Origin: JAFDWI01 sp964595905
Lineage (GTDB): Bacteria; Actinomycetota; Acidimicrobiia; Acidimicrobiales; Iamiaceae
DNA length: 64,000 nt
Direction: 5' to 3'
Assembly (NCBI GenBank): GCA_964595905.1
Contig: CAZQSU010000002.1
Coordinates: forward strand, 1-64,000
A program made the position numbers and the translations under genes. This document shows positions 25,419-34,160 of the stretch, one piece after another (position 1 is the stretch's first letter; each line of letters starts with the position of its first letter). Under the pieces are notes generated by a model. The model did not search any database. It was not told the origin of the DNA and saw only the letters and a program-made list of their open reading frames with translations.

Positions 25419-27155
25419 TCAGTCAGCGACGGTCGGGATGCTCAATTCGATCCGGGAGAAGTCGACGTCGCCACCCATCTGGGGCACCGCGTACGCGACC
25501 GTCGAGGCCACGAGTTGCAGGGTGAGCTTCGCGTCCTTCCCCGCCGCGAACGCGAGGTCCTCCATCGCGACGTCGGCCCGGTGCAGGAGGCCGTCGCAGG
25601 TGATCTCGATGGGGGTGATCTGGTTCCCGACCACCCGTCCGGTCGCGTCGTCGACGAGCTGGGCGAAGATCCGCGTCGGCTTGGTCGCCGGCGCATCGAG
25701 GTTGCACGTGTAACCCAGGTCGAGCTGTGGCGCACCCAGCAGGAGCCGGCGACCGGCCCCGGCGAGGGGTACCGGCATCTCGAGTGCCTCGGACGCCTTC
25801 GCGGGCGTGATCTTGGCCGCCACCGAGCCGATCAGGTCGCCCTTGGCCACCTCGGTCACCGGGCCCGAGCCGCCTTCGGGCTGCAACCGGAGCGTGCCCC
25901 GGTCGGCGAACGCGAACACGGGCGTGCCGGCGTCGGCCGCGGGGAACCCGTCGAAGGTGTGGACCTTGCCGGTCTGATCGGTCGTCTGGAACGCCGGGAC
26001 CGGATCGGCACGGGTGTCGCCGTCCAAATAGCGGGCGAGCCATCCCAGCACCGCGTCACGCACGTAGCCGTCGGGGTCCGGCGGATCGTTGCACGCCCCG
26101 TGACCGCCGCAGTACCACGTCATCGCCAACGGAATCCCGTTCGCCGAGAGCGCCACGTAGTTGCGTACCCCCTCCGACAGGGGGAACAGGTTGTCGACCG
26201 TGCCCTGGACGATCAACGTAGGCACGTGGATCTTCGACAGCACGTCGTCGGGGCCGCGATCGAGGAACCACTTCCGGTCGTCCTGGTCGAGCACGCCGGT
26301 CGACGACGCGTCGGCGCTCGCGCTGGTGACGTGCGGGTCGAGGTTCGCGTCGCTCGCGATCGAGACGAGCAGGTCGCCCCAACCGGCCTTGAACGTCTCG
26401 GCCGGATACAGGCTCGTCGCCAGGGAGTTCCAGGCGATCGTCGGCGTGATCACGTCGACCCGGCAATCCGTGGCGGCGGTGACGAACTGGATCCCACCGC
26501 CGTAGGACATGCCCACCATGCCCACGCGGGGATTGCCCGGGGCATCGAGTTCGACGCCCTGCCGGCCGGCGATCCAGTCGATCAGTGCCGAGACGTCCTT
26601 CGCCTCGTAGGAGGCACTGTCGACGGTCACCGTGCCGGTCGACTCACCGAAGCCCCGCGGGTCCCAGGTGGCGACGTTGTAGCCGGCCGCGTGCAGCGAC
26701 CCGATGGTGACCACACTCTGGGGGCCGACCTTGGCGTCCGGGTCGGCGTCGGTGTCGCCACCCATGCCCCAACCGGGTCCCATCAGCACCGTCGGGACCC
26801 GCCGGTCGCCCGATCCGGCACGGGGAAACCAGTGGATGCGGATCGTGGTCCCGTCGAACGACGTGAGGTCGAAGTCGCTCTTCGACCCCTTCACCGGTTT
26901 CGCTTCCGGCGGGGCATCGACCTTCCGATCGCATTTCGGTGCCGTCCAGTCGACGCCCGGGTTCGACCCGGCCGACCCTGGGGCGGTCGTCGACGGCGCG
27001 GTCGTCGTCGACGCGGCCTTCGAACCGCCGGAGGAGCACCCCGAGACGACGAGCACCACCGCCGCGAGCACGACCGGGCCGACCCGTCGGACCCAGCCGT
27101 GACCACCCCGGAGGGGATCCGCACCGAGACGGTCGCCGTGTGCGGTGCGTGTCAT
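25419..27155 (-). CDS. Alpha/beta-hydrolase lipoprotein, X-Pro dipeptidyl-peptidase (S15) family
   Basis: This 578-residue protein is a secreted lipoprotein with lipobox VVSGC at about residue 38 and a short Ser/Thr-rich linker. The catalytic domain has GMSYGGG with nucleophile Ser217, an Asp in TVDNLFP, and a His in CGGHGAC. The C-terminal third is the beta-sandwich typical of S15/CocE proteins. The start is the ATG at 27155, which overlaps the folE stop (ATGA); the longer open frame upstream is a shadow of folE. It would cleave peptides or esters outside the membrane. Its position inside a folate/purine-salvage operon is unusual. Confidence 0.83.
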   Translation of the reverse strand: MTRTAHGDRLGADPLRGGHGWVRRVGPVVLAAVVLVVSGCSSGGSKAASTTTAPSTTAPGSAGSNPGVDWTAPKCDRKVDAPPEAKPVKGSKSDFDLTSFDGTTIRIHWFPRAGSGDRRVPTVLMGPGWGMGGDTDADPDAKVGPQSVVTIGSLHAAGYNVATWDPRGFGESTGTVTVDSASYEAKDVSALIDWIAGRQGVELDAPGNPRVGMVGMSYGGGIQFVTAATDCRVDVITPTIAWNSLATSLYPAETFKAGWGDLLVSIASDANLDPHVTSASADASSTGVLDQDDRKWFLDRGPDDVLSKIHVPTLIVQGTVDNLFPLSEGVRNYVALSANGIPLAMTWYCGGHGACNDPPDPDGYVRDAVLGWLARYLDGDTRADPVPAFQTTDQTGKVHTFDGFPAADAGTPVFAFADRGTLRLQPEGGSGPVTEVAKGDLIGSVAAKITPAKASEALEMPVPLAGAGRRLLLGAPQLDLGYTCNLDAPATKPTRIFAQLVDDATGRVVGNQITPIEITCDGLLHRADVAMEDLAFAAGKDAKLTLQLVASTVAYAVPQMGGDVDFSRIELSIPTVAD

Positions 27156-27769
27156 GACGGATGCACGAAGCGCATCGCCTCGTGCCGGGTCGATTCGTTC
27201 GTGCGGAACAGCCCACGCACCGCAGAGGTCACCGTCGTGGCCCCCGGCTTGCGGACGCCGCGCATCGACATGCACAGGTGTTCGGCTTCGATCACGACCA
27301 TCACCCCTCTCGGTTGCAGTGTCGCCTCGAGCGCGTCGGCGATCTGGCTCGTGAGCCGCTCCTGGACCTGCGGGCGTCGGGCGTACCCCTCGACCAGCCG
27401 GGCCAGTTTCGACAGGCCCGTCACCCGCCCGTCGCCGTTGGGGATGTAGGCGACATGGGCCTTGCCGATCCAGGGCAGCAGATGGTGCTCGCAGCACGAG
27501 TACATCGGAATGTCGCGCACCATCACCATCTCGTCGTGGCCGGCCTCGAAGGTGACCTCCAGGTGACGGGCCGGGTCCTCGCGCAGCCCCGAGAAGATCT
27601 CGGCGTACATGCGGGCGACCCGGGCCGGGGTGTCACGCAGGCCGTCACGCGACGGGTCCTCGCCGACGGCGAGGAGGATCTCGGTGACTGCGTCACGGAT
27701 ACGCGCCTCGTCGACGGGAGGCGGCGCGGCGGTGTCGGGCGCGGGCCGGACGGCGTCGACGTCGCTCAC
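27152..27769 (-). CDS. folE: GTP cyclohydrolase I
   Basis: This enzyme opens the folate (dihydropterin) pathway by converting GTP to dihydroneopterin triphosphate. The 205 residues contain the zinc-site motif SCCEHHLLPW, KAHVAYIPNGRVTGLSKLAR-type segments, and EHLCMSMRG with the second zinc Cys. A GTG start overlaps the hpt stop by 4 bases and its own stop overlaps the next ATG. With folP about 4 kb further along the strand, it belongs to the scattered folate set. The first 25 residues are a Pro/Ala-rich extension seen in other actinobacterial homologues. Confidence 0.95.
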   Translation of the reverse strand: MSDVDAVRPAPDTAAPPPVDEARIRDAVTEILLAVGEDPSRDGLRDTPARVARMYAEIFSGLREDPARHLEVTFEAGHDEMVMVRDIPMYSCCEHHLLPWIGKAHVAYIPNGDGRVTGLSKLARLVEGYARRPQVQERLTSQIADALEATLQPRGVMVVIEAEHLCMSMRGVRKPGATTVTSAVRGLFRTNESTRHEAMRFVHPS

Positions 27770-28377
27770 GGGTCCTCCGCGACGGTGCGCACGTCGGGCA
27801 GGTTGCGGTACCGCTCACCGTGATCGAGTCCGTAGCCGATCACGAAGTCCGAGGGGATCCTGAACCCCTCGTAGCGCAGGCCCGGGTCGACCCGCTGCAG
27901 GCCTTCACGCACCAACAGGGCGCACACCTCGAGGCTCGCGGGCTGGCGCGCCTTGAGGTTCTTGCGCAGATACCGCAGGGTCAGCCCGGTGTCGACGATG
28001 TCCTCGACGAGGATCACATGGCGGTCAGACAGGTCGGCGTCGAGATCCTTCACGATCCGCACCACCCCACTCGTACGGGTCGCGCTGCCGTACGACGACA
28101 CGGCCATGAAGTCGATCTCGGTGTCGACCCCGATGGAGCGGACCAGATCGGCGAGGAACACGAACGCGCCCTTGAGGACCCCCACGAGCACCAGCGGACG
28201 ATCGTCGAGGACGTCCGCGTAGTCGACGGTGATCTGCCGTCCGAGCTCGGCGACGCGGGTGGCGAGTTGCTCCGCGGTCACCACCGTGACACCGAGGGAC
28301 CCGTCCGTCGGCGCCGTCCGGCGCGCCGGGTTCGTCTCGGCCGACGAGTTCGTTGCACCGGGGTCGAGGACGCTCAT
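27766..28377 (-). CDS. hpt: Hypoxanthine phosphoribosyltransferase
   Basis: This 203-residue purine salvage enzyme makes IMP/GMP from hypoxanthine/guanine and PRPP. The PRPP-binding motif is VEDIVDTGLTL; LVGVLKGAFVFLADL and the C-terminal PSDFVIGYGLDHGERYRNLP are also characteristic. The ATG at 28377 overlaps the tilS stop; the frame is open upstream but that part is a shadow of tilS. About 30 N-terminal residues precede the domain. The tilS-hpt order is conserved in most actinobacteria, where ftsH normally follows; ftsH is not found here. Confidence 0.95.
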   Translation of the reverse strand: MSVLDPGATNSSAETNPARRTAPTDGSLGVTVVTAEQLATRVAELGRQITVDYADVLDDRPLVLVGVLKGAFVFLADLVRSIGVDTEIDFMAVSSYGSATRTSGVVRIVKDLDADLSDRHVILVEDIVDTGLTLRYLRKNLKARQPASLEVCALLVREGLQRVDPGLRYEGFRIPSDFVIGYGLDHGERYRNLPDVRTVAEDP

Positions 28378-29339
28378 GCCGGCTTCATGTTGCCACGTCC
28401 GGACCCTTCGGTCGGCGTCGACGTCGCCACGTCGGTGTCGTCGCGGCGTTCGAGTCGCAGTGTCTGGCGGGTCCGTGCGACCCGGGACCCACCGGCCAGC
28501 TCGGTCGCCACGGCCAGGCCGTGCACTACCTCGAGGACCCGGTCGATCTCGGCCGCATCCGGGGCGTACCCGCCGTGCACCGGGGCGAGCCACGTTCGTA
28601 GGCGGCGCTTGGCGAGCGGTTCGGGTGCCGCGGCGAGCGCGTGGGCATCGGTCGGATCCAGCCGAGCGGCCGCTTCGTCGAGGAGGCGATCGTCCGCGGC
28701 GATCAGATCGGCCGTGCGGGTGAGCAGCACGGCGGTGTCGCGACCCGAGACGTCGTCGAGCAGTGGAATGACCTCGTGTCGTACGCGGTTCCGGGCGAAT
28801 CGGCCATCGGTGTTGGACGCATCCTCGACGATGTCGATGCCCTCGGCCACACACAGCGCCTCGGTCTCGGATCGGCGGAGGCGCAACAGCGGCCGGCGGG
28901 GATCCGGCGGGGTCATCGCCGAGAAGCCGGCGGCTCCCGTACCCCGAAGCAGGTGCAACAGGATCGTCTCGGCCCGGTCGTCGAGCGTGTGACCGACGAG
29001 CGCGTGGGCCCCCAACACCCCGTACCGGGCGGCGCGGGCACGCGCCTCGAGGTTGGGGCCGTCGTCGAGATCGATCTTCACGCTGCGGAAGGCCGCCCCG
29101 AAGCGCGTCGCGAGTGCGGCCACCCGATCGGCCTCGCACGAAGACCGGGCGCGCAGGCCATGGTCGACGTGCACCGCGGTCACCGCACAGCCGGACGCGA
29201 CGGCCAGCACCAGCAGCGCCGACGAATCGGCTCCGCCCGACACCCCGAGCTCCACGGCCGTGCCCGGTGGGGGGAAGTCACAGCGGGCCAGCAGGGTTTC
29301 GACCGGGCCTACGCTCACCCCGCGTGACGGTCGCGTCAT
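28374..29339 (-). CDS. tilS: tRNA(Ile)-lysidine synthetase
   Basis: This enzyme modifies C34 of the tRNA-Ile CAU anticodon to lysidine, so that it reads AUA. The 321 residues open with the PP-loop ATPase motif SGGADSSALL (about 34-43). HTLDDRAETILLHLLRGTGAAGF and NTDGRFARNRVRHEVIPLL are the family's next motifs. The C-terminal part is short, as in other actinobacteria. It overlaps hpt by 4 bases and lies 31 bases after the metalloprotease gene. Confidence 0.93.
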   Translation of the reverse strand: MTRPSRGVSVGPVETLLARCDFPPPGTAVELGVSGGADSSALLVLAVASGCAVTAVHVDHGLRARSSCEADRVAALATRFGAAFRSVKIDLDDGPNLEARARAARYGVLGAHALVGHTLDDRAETILLHLLRGTGAAGFSAMTPPDPRRPLLRLRRSETEALCVAEGIDIVEDASNTDGRFARNRVRHEVIPLLDDVSGRDTAVLLTRTADLIAADDRLLDEAAARLDPTDAHALAAAPEPLAKRRLRTWLAPVHGGYAPDAAEIDRVLEVVHGLAVATELAGGSRVARTRQTLRLERRDDTDVATSTPTEGSGRGNMKPA

Positions 29340-29370
29340 CGTGTCGAACGCGTCATCGGGTGCGTTCCCC

Positions 29371-30450
29371 TCAGACCGTGACGGCGGCCATCCGGTCCAG
29401 GCCCATCCGCTGCAGCCACACCTCGGGCGCCCGGATCTCGGCGAGCGTCGGCAGGTTCCCCGGGGCTTCGAACGCGCGGTCGAGTGCCGATCGACCGCCG
29501 ACCTCCTCGACCGCTTCGATGAACTCCTCGCCCGCCTGGTACTGCTTCATCTTCGCTTCGAGACCGATGAGCTTCTGGATCAGCTTCATCATCGGGTTCA
29601 CGTCGTTGCGACGGGCGTGCAGGATCCGGTGGAAGCGTTCGCTGCTCGGGATCTCGGCCGCGCCGGCCCGGTTCATGGTGACGTCGCCGTGCCCCTCGAG
29701 CAGGCTCATCATCCCGCTCAGGTGATCGAGTGCCTCGCGTTGTTCGGGCGAGGCGAACAACACGGCGATCCCGCCGTCGTCGAGCGGATTGCGCCCCTTG
29801 CGGAACTCCTCCACCGCCAGGTTCAGGCCCCGCAGCACCCGCGACGGGTCGGGGTCGAGCGCCGAGAAGGTCGTCGACACCAGACCGAGGAAGTGCTCGC
29901 GCAGCCACGGCACACCGGTGAACTGCGCCCGGTGGGTCAGCTCGTGCAACGCCAGCCAGAGTCGGAACTCGTCCGGCGGGAACCCGAACCGTCGTTCCAG
30001 ACCGAGCACGTTCGGACCGACGAAGTAGACGATGTCCTGGTCCTCGGGGTTCTCGTCCTCGATGACCAGCAGGTCGTACTGGCCCAGCACCCGCCGCGAC
30101 ATCCAGCCGAGGAACATGCCCAGCTCGGCGCCGGCCGCCCGACGGGCGAACGGCGCGGCCGGCCCCGCGGCCATGCGTTCGCCGAGTCGATCCGACAACG
30201 GACGGAGCAGGCGCCGGAACGACGCGACGTTCGCCCGCACCCAACCCGCACGGTCGGTGACCCGGGCCCGCGCCGGACCGGCTGCGCTCACCAGGCCGGT
30301 CTCGGCCGCGACCGCGGCCTCGGCCTGGGCCGCGAACCGTGTGAAGTCCGGCTGCAGCGACGCGTAGTGGTACGACTGCGAGAACGGCTCCCTGCCGACC
30401 GAACGGACGGCGACCGACTCCGCGGTCGACCAGTCGATCACCTCGACCAC
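29371..30450 (-). CDS. Zinc-dependent metalloprotease (DUF2342, 'F420 biosynthesis-associated')
   Basis: This 359-residue protein carries the zincin motif HELTH (H169, E170, H173) in LWLALHELTHRAQF. The rest has the pattern of the actinobacterial family annotated as zinicin-like type 2 or coenzyme F420 biosynthesis-associated protein. No signal peptide is visible. In Mycobacterium the homologue also lies directly before tilS and hpt, so the context supports the assignment. Its substrate is unknown; the F420 link in the family name is only a co-occurrence. Confidence 0.88.
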   Translation of the reverse strand: MVEVIDWSTAESVAVRSVGREPFSQSYHYASLQPDFTRFAAQAEAAVAAETGLVSAAGPARARVTDRAGWVRANVASFRRLLRPLSDRLGERMAAGPAAPFARRAAGAELGMFLGWMSRRVLGQYDLLVIEDENPEDQDIVYFVGPNVLGLERRFGFPPDEFRLWLALHELTHRAQFTGVPWLREHFLGLVSTTFSALDPDPSRVLRGLNLAVEEFRKGRNPLDDGGIAVLFASPEQREALDHLSGMMSLLEGHGDVTMNRAGAAEIPSSERFHRILHARRNDVNPMMKLIQKLIGLEAKMKQYQAGEEFIEAVEEVGGRSALDRAFEAPGNLPTLAEIRAPEVWLQRMGLDRMAAVTV

Positions 30451-30486
30451 GGCGACCGTCCTACTCGCAGCCTCGCACCGGAGACG

Positions 30487-30654
30487 TCAACGGCGTCGTG
30501 ACGCACCCGGCAGTGGGAACCTACCGGGTGGGTACTGCGGCCGGACGACCTTGACGAGATACCCGACCCCGAGAGCGACGACCAACAAGACCGCGCCGAG
30601 GGCCAGAAACGGTGCGATCCAGAAGGTCCAGACCACTGCTCCGAGTGCAACCAT
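30487..30654 (-). CDS. Small membrane protein, 55 residues
   Basis: This short frame begins MVALGAVVWTFWIAPFLALG. It has one long or two short hydrophobic helices (about residues 3-36) followed by a basic, Pro-rich tail ending in ASRRR. Third positions are G/C-rich, as in real genes here, and the gene fits the gap between the metalloprotease and the anti-sigma gene, on the same strand as both. No clear Shine-Dalgarno sequence is seen. Function unknown. Confidence 0.6.
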   Translation of the reverse strand: MVALGAVVWTFWIAPFLALGAVLLVVALGVGYLVKVVRPQYPPGRFPLPGASRRR

Positions 30655-30712
30655 GCCCGGAGCCTACCGCGCCGAACCGATGCCGGTGCCAACCGGCCGG
30701 CCGAGGTCCCCT

Positions 30713-31108
30713 TCACCCGGACTGGTCACCTCCGACATCGTGCTCACAGTCGTGCAGGGCCCGCGCGACCCGCTCCCGCAGGGCCTCGGGCGCCTCACAC
30801 TGGCAGGTGCGTGCCACCAACTGGCGCAACTCGACCTCGAAGTCGAAGGCCTCCAGACACGGCCCACACTCCTCGATGTGGACCCGGATGTCCGCGCGTC
30901 GCTCCTCGGTGATCTCGCCGTCGAGGTAGCCGTAGAGATCGCGCAGTGCCGAGCCGCAGTCGAGATGCAGCGACGCCTCCTCACCACCGACGCGGTCGGT
31001 CGGGCCGGCCACCGTGCCCGATGATGCGGTGTCGTCGGGCGTGCCACCACCGCGGCGGTCGCCGTCCGGCGCGTCGGTGGCCTCGTTCGTATCGGTGCGT
31101 TCGCTCAT
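30713..31108 (-). CDS. Zinc-containing anti-sigma factor, RsrA-like
   Basis: This 131-residue protein should bind and hold the adjacent sigma factor until thiol oxidation releases zinc. Its C51, H77, C81 and C84 (HIEECGPC) have exactly the spacing of the RsrA zinc ligands C11, H37, C41 and C44. It differs from RsrA by about 40 extra acidic, Gly/Thr-rich N-terminal residues. The ATG overlaps the sigma gene's stop by 4 bases, so the two are made in a fixed ratio. Members of this group are called mycothiol-system anti-sigma factors. Confidence 0.92.
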   Translation of the reverse strand: MSERTDTNEATDAPDGDRRGGGTPDDTASSGTVAGPTDRVGGEEASLHLDCGSALRDLYGYLDGEITEERRADIRVHIEECGPCLEAFDFEVELRQLVARTCQCEAPEALRERVARALHDCEHDVGGDQSG

Positions 31109-31698
31109 GATGATGCTGGTTCCTTGGGGGCGAAGCGTTCTCCGGCCAGTCCCCGATCGACGGCAAAGTCGTACAACGCCTTCTGCAGCGCTTTTCTTCC
31201 CCGGTGCAGACGGCTCATCACCGTACCGATCGGAATGTCGAGGATCTCGGCGATCTCTGCATAGGAGAACCCCTCGACGTCGGCGAGCAGCACCGCGATC
31301 CGGAAGTTCTCCGACAGCGACTCCAGCGCCTCGGTGATCTCGGCGTCGCCGAGACGGCTCATCAGGTCGTCCTCGGCACTCGTGCCGAGCCCGTCGCCGG
31401 GCGCGTCGTGCACCCGGTGGTACAGGTAGAGGTCCTCGACGTCGTCGAGGTCGGTCTCGATGGGTCGTCGCTGCTTGGCCCGGTAACTGTTGATGAACGT
31501 GTTGGTCAGGATGCGGTACATCCAGGCCTTGAGGTTGGTGCCCTCGGTGAACCCACCGAAGCCGCGGTAGGCCCGCAGGTACGCCTCCTGGACCAGATCC
31601 TCGGCGTCGGCCGGATTCCTGGTCATGCGCAACGCCGCCGAGTACAGCGACGACATCAACGGCATCGCGAGATCGGCGAAGTCTGCCTGGTCGGCCAT
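31105..31698 (-). CDS. sigR: ECF sigma factor, SigR/SigH-like
   Basis: This 197-residue sigma factor directs the thiol-oxidative stress response in related bacteria. Region 2 is seen in SSLYSAALRMTRNPADAEDLVQEAYLRAYR-type sequence at the N-terminus, followed by NLKAWMYRILTNTFINSYR. Region 4 is at about 125-185 (VLLADVEGFSYAEIAEILDI, then MSRLHRGRKAL). I take the ATG at 31698; a longer frame upstream overlaps holB. The RsrA-like gene is coupled downstream. An autoregulatory promoter of the GGAAT type was looked for but not seen. Confidence 0.92.
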   Translation of the reverse strand: MADQADFADLAMPLMSSLYSAALRMTRNPADAEDLVQEAYLRAYRGFGGFTEGTNLKAWMYRILTNTFINSYRAKQRRPIETDLDDVEDLYLYHRVHDAPGDGLGTSAEDDLMSRLGDAEITEALESLSENFRIAVLLADVEGFSYAEIAEILDIPIGTVMSRLHRGRKALQKALYDFAVDRGLAGERFAPKEPASS

Positions 31699-31709
31699 GA
31701 CCTTGGACC

Positions 31710-32837
31710 CTACCGGCCGGTTCCGAGCCGAGGAAGGCTCCAGAACAACGACGTCAGCGCGAGTTCGGTGTTGGGATTCAGGGCCAGCGCGGCGCTCACG
31801 TCGCCGATGCGGTCGGCGGCGTCCAGGAGGGCGTGGGCGTCGTCGGCGGCATCGACGGCGGCGGCGTCGAGATACGCCCGGGCCAGCACGGTGCAGCCCA
31901 GCCGGAGTTCGCCGAGTCGGCTCTGCCGCTCGATCCGCTTGTGGCGCGCGACGAGGGCACGGCGCCGGCCGGTCGCCGACGTGATGCCGTAGGCCTCGAC
32001 TTCGGCATCGAAGGCCTCGAGGTCGGCGGCGTGGCGCGCGGTCACCGGAGCGAGCGCGTCGTCGACCATCGCGGACAACTCCGCGACCAGCCGGGTCGCG
32101 ACCGCTCCGCTGCCGTCCAGACTCGTCGGTACCGCCCGCCACGCGTCGATCCGCAGCGCCAGACGATCGTCGGTCGCCAGGATCCGTGCCCGGTCCACGT
32201 TGCCGCCGGCGGACGTGACGGCGAGTTCGGCCCGTTCCGGGTCGACGCCCTCCGCCTCGAGCAGGGCCCGCAACGCGGCCGGTTCGACCGCCGAGAAGTC
32301 GACGCGGACGCACCGCGACGCGATCGCAGCCTGGTTCGGCGGTACCGTACGGGCCACCAACACGATCGTCGTCCGCTCGGGCGGTTCCTCGATCGTCTTC
32401 AACAACGCGCCGATGGCCGTGTCGTTCGCGGTGTCGAAACCGATCGCGGCCACGACCTTGCGATCGGCCTCGACCGGTGAGGCGTAGGCCTCGCGGATGA
32501 CGATCGACGCTTCGGTGTCGCCGTCGGGTCCCCGCCCGCCGCGGAAGACCGGGCCGTCGGGTTCGACGACGACCAGGTCGGGGTGGCGTTCCGCGGCAGC
32601 GAGTCGGCGGTGCCGGTCGGCCGCGGCCTCGTCGTGCGCGTGCGCGGCGAACAGCTCACCGGCGAAGCTCCGGAGCGCGGCGCGCTTGCCCGAACCCTCG
32701 GGGCCGACGAACAGGTAGGCGTGTACCGGCTGCTCCACGGCGGCCCTCAGCCGCTGCACCGCGGCGGCCTGCCCGGGGACCGCGTCCCATGCTGACCCCT
32801 TCGGCGTGTCGACGGCGGAGGCGGACACCGATGCCAT
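31710..32837 (-). CDS. holB: DNA polymerase III delta' subunit
   Basis: This 375-residue clamp-loader subunit has the AAA+ fold. Its P-loop is GPEGSGK at about 45-51. KTIEEPPERT marks the sensor/SRC region, with an SRC-like IASRCVRVDF just after. The zinc-binding cysteines typical of many delta'/gamma subunits are absent, which is usual for delta' of actinobacteria. It precedes the sigma gene by 11 bases. tRNA-Thr lies 34 bases upstream. In related genomes holB, tmk and topA are also neighbours. Confidence 0.88.
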   Translation of the reverse strand: MASVSASAVDTPKGSAWDAVPGQAAAVQRLRAAVEQPVHAYLFVGPEGSGKRAALRSFAGELFAAHAHDEAAADRHRRLAAAERHPDLVVVEPDGPVFRGGRGPDGDTEASIVIREAYASPVEADRKVVAAIGFDTANDTAIGALLKTIEEPPERTTIVLVARTVPPNQAAIASRCVRVDFSAVEPAALRALLEAEGVDPERAELAVTSAGGNVDRARILATDDRLALRIDAWRAVPTSLDGSGAVATRLVAELSAMVDDALAPVTARHAADLEAFDAEVEAYGITSATGRRRALVARHKRIERQSRLGELRLGCTVLARAYLDAAAVDAADDAHALLDAADRIGDVSAALALNPNTELALTSLFWSLPRLGTGR

Positions 32838-32871
32838 CGGCCCAGTCTGCCAGCAACGGTCGAACCTGCAG

Positions 32872-32944
32872 AGCCCGGGAGGAGAATCGAACTCCTGACC
32901 TATTCATTACGAGTGAATTGCTCTACCGACTGAGCTACCCGGGC
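32872..32944 (-). tRNA. tRNA-Thr (anticodon CGT)
   Basis: The minus strand folds into a complete cloverleaf of 73 bases without encoded CCA. The acceptor stem is GCCCGGG/CCCGGGC. The D-arm is GCTC-AGTCGGTA-GAGC, and the anticodon arm is ATTCA-CTCGTAA-TGAAT with CGT in the loop. The T-arm is AGGAG-TTCGATT-CTCCT. It reads ACG codons, which are common in this GC-rich window. Confidence 0.97.
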
Positions 32945-33041
32945 GGGGAGGACGCCGAATCTAGCAGCAGACCGCTCGGGTCCACCGCTCGGATCGCCGT
33001 TCGGGCGCGCCCCCGGGCCGTGGCACCGGCTCCCGGTGGAC

Positions 33042-33872
33042 TCAGTGTCCCTGGAGCTCGAGGATCTCGCCGTCGAGCTTCTCGGCCAGGTCGGCCGCGA
33101 GGTCGTAGTCGACCGGCAGGGCACGGTGGGTGTGCGGGTCGACACCATCGACGGTCGTGATCGACACGGTCGTGGAGCCCCGCTGGAACGTGCGCACGTG
33201 ACCCTCCATCTCGACGCCCCTGGGCACGAGCGCGTTCACCGCCTCGATGTCCATCGACATCACCATGCCCAGGTCGCCGTAGTGGGCGTCGGGGCTCGCA
33301 CGCAGCGTCACGGTGATCGTCCCGCCGGTTGCGTCGTCGTGCAGCTCGATCGGATCACACGCGTTCGTCGCCGAGATGATCTTGTCGAGCTGGCTCTCGG
33401 TCGGGATGAAGTCGGCGCCCTCGGTGAGGTCGACCTCGACCCGTCGGGAGTTGGCGTCCGCGAAGGCGCGCTCCGCGAAGACGGGAGACGCCCGGAAGGC
33501 GACCGTGAACAGCTGCGAGAAGGTCGACGACACCTCGTACAGCTCCGGGCAGGCCTTCCTGGTCGCCGCATCCCACTCCTGGTCGGATTGCGCCGCGGAC
33601 GCGGAGTCCAACGCGACCACCGCATAGCCCGGGCCGATCTCGGCCGGGGTCGGCAGCAGGTCGACCAGATCGGCCCGGGACAGGGCCTTGCTGGTGGTCG
33701 GTGGGGCCGTGGTCACAGCCGACCCGTAGTTGCCGACGGTGGTGCCCGTTTGCCCGGTGCCCCCGTCGGTGGTTCCCGAAGCACCGGACGTCGTGCCGAC
33801 GTTGGTGGTACACGACGTCACCACGACCAGCAGCGCACACACGACGCCGAGCGATCGGACTCCCCGGATCAT
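33042..33872 (-). CDS. Secreted lipoprotein of unknown function
   Basis: This 276-residue protein has a signal peptide with lipobox VVTSC (Cys21) and a Gly/Thr/Ser-rich linker to about residue 60. A globular domain follows with two cysteines (in KACPELY and TNACDPIEL) that could form a disulfide. The layout resembles the extracytoplasmic sensor domain of PknH-type proteins, but I cannot confirm this. It is on the same strand as tmk and may be co-transcribed with it. Confidence 0.7.
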   Translation of the reverse strand: MIRGVRSLGVVCALLVVVTSCTTNVGTTSGASGTTDGGTGQTGTTVGNYGSAVTTAPPTTSKALSRADLVDLLPTPAEIGPGYAVVALDSASAAQSDQEWDAATRKACPELYEVSSTFSQLFTVAFRASPVFAERAFADANSRRVEVDLTEGADFIPTESQLDKIISATNACDPIELHDDATGGTITVTLRASPDAHYGDLGMVMSMDIEAVNALVPRGVEMEGHVRTFQRGSTTVSITTVDGVDPHTHRALPVDYDLAADLAEKLDGEILELQGH

Positions 33873-33920
33873 GGCCGGAGCCTACCGTCGTTGACGCCGG
33901 GGCCGGGGCAGGCCCCGGGA

Positions 33921-34160
33921 TCAGCGCTCGACAAGGTCGCCGAGGTCGTTCTCGATCCGACCGACCAGGCGGTCGACGACGCCGGTGTCGGGACCGACCG
34001 ATTCGACGGTCGTCGGTGGTGAAGGCGCGATCGGCGTCGGGGGCTCCGTCGTCGTCGGACCGTTCGACCAGCGCCGGACGACGAGCGGCCGACGGGTCTG
34101 CTCCGAGGTGCGATCGTCGGAACGTCGCGCAACACCATCCGGGCCGGTCGAACCCTCGAT
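33921..34160 (-). other. Open frame continuing in phase after the tmk stop
   Basis: Reading on past the tmk TGA gives 79 further sense codons to the TGA at 33923-33921, with no ATG, GTG or TTG start. Third positions are mostly G or C. The predicted sequence has a Pro/Thr-rich linker and then a plausible helical end (VDRLVGRIENDLGDLVER). It could be a tail removed by a recent nonsense mutation, a readthrough extension, or chance. Otherwise this stretch between two genes holds nothing recognisable. Confidence 0.4.

Noticed and set aside
31699..31760. A SigR-type autoregulatory promoter (GGAAT, 18 bases, GTT) before the sigR-like gene
   Set aside because: Only GGAAC is present and no GTT lies at the right distance; the true promoter may be further upstream, inside or before holB.
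33869..34138. 89-codon minus-strand frame between the lipoprotein and tmk, starting at 34138
   Set aside because: It is very Arg/Ser-rich, a typical shadow of the neighbouring in-phase frame, which has much better coding composition.
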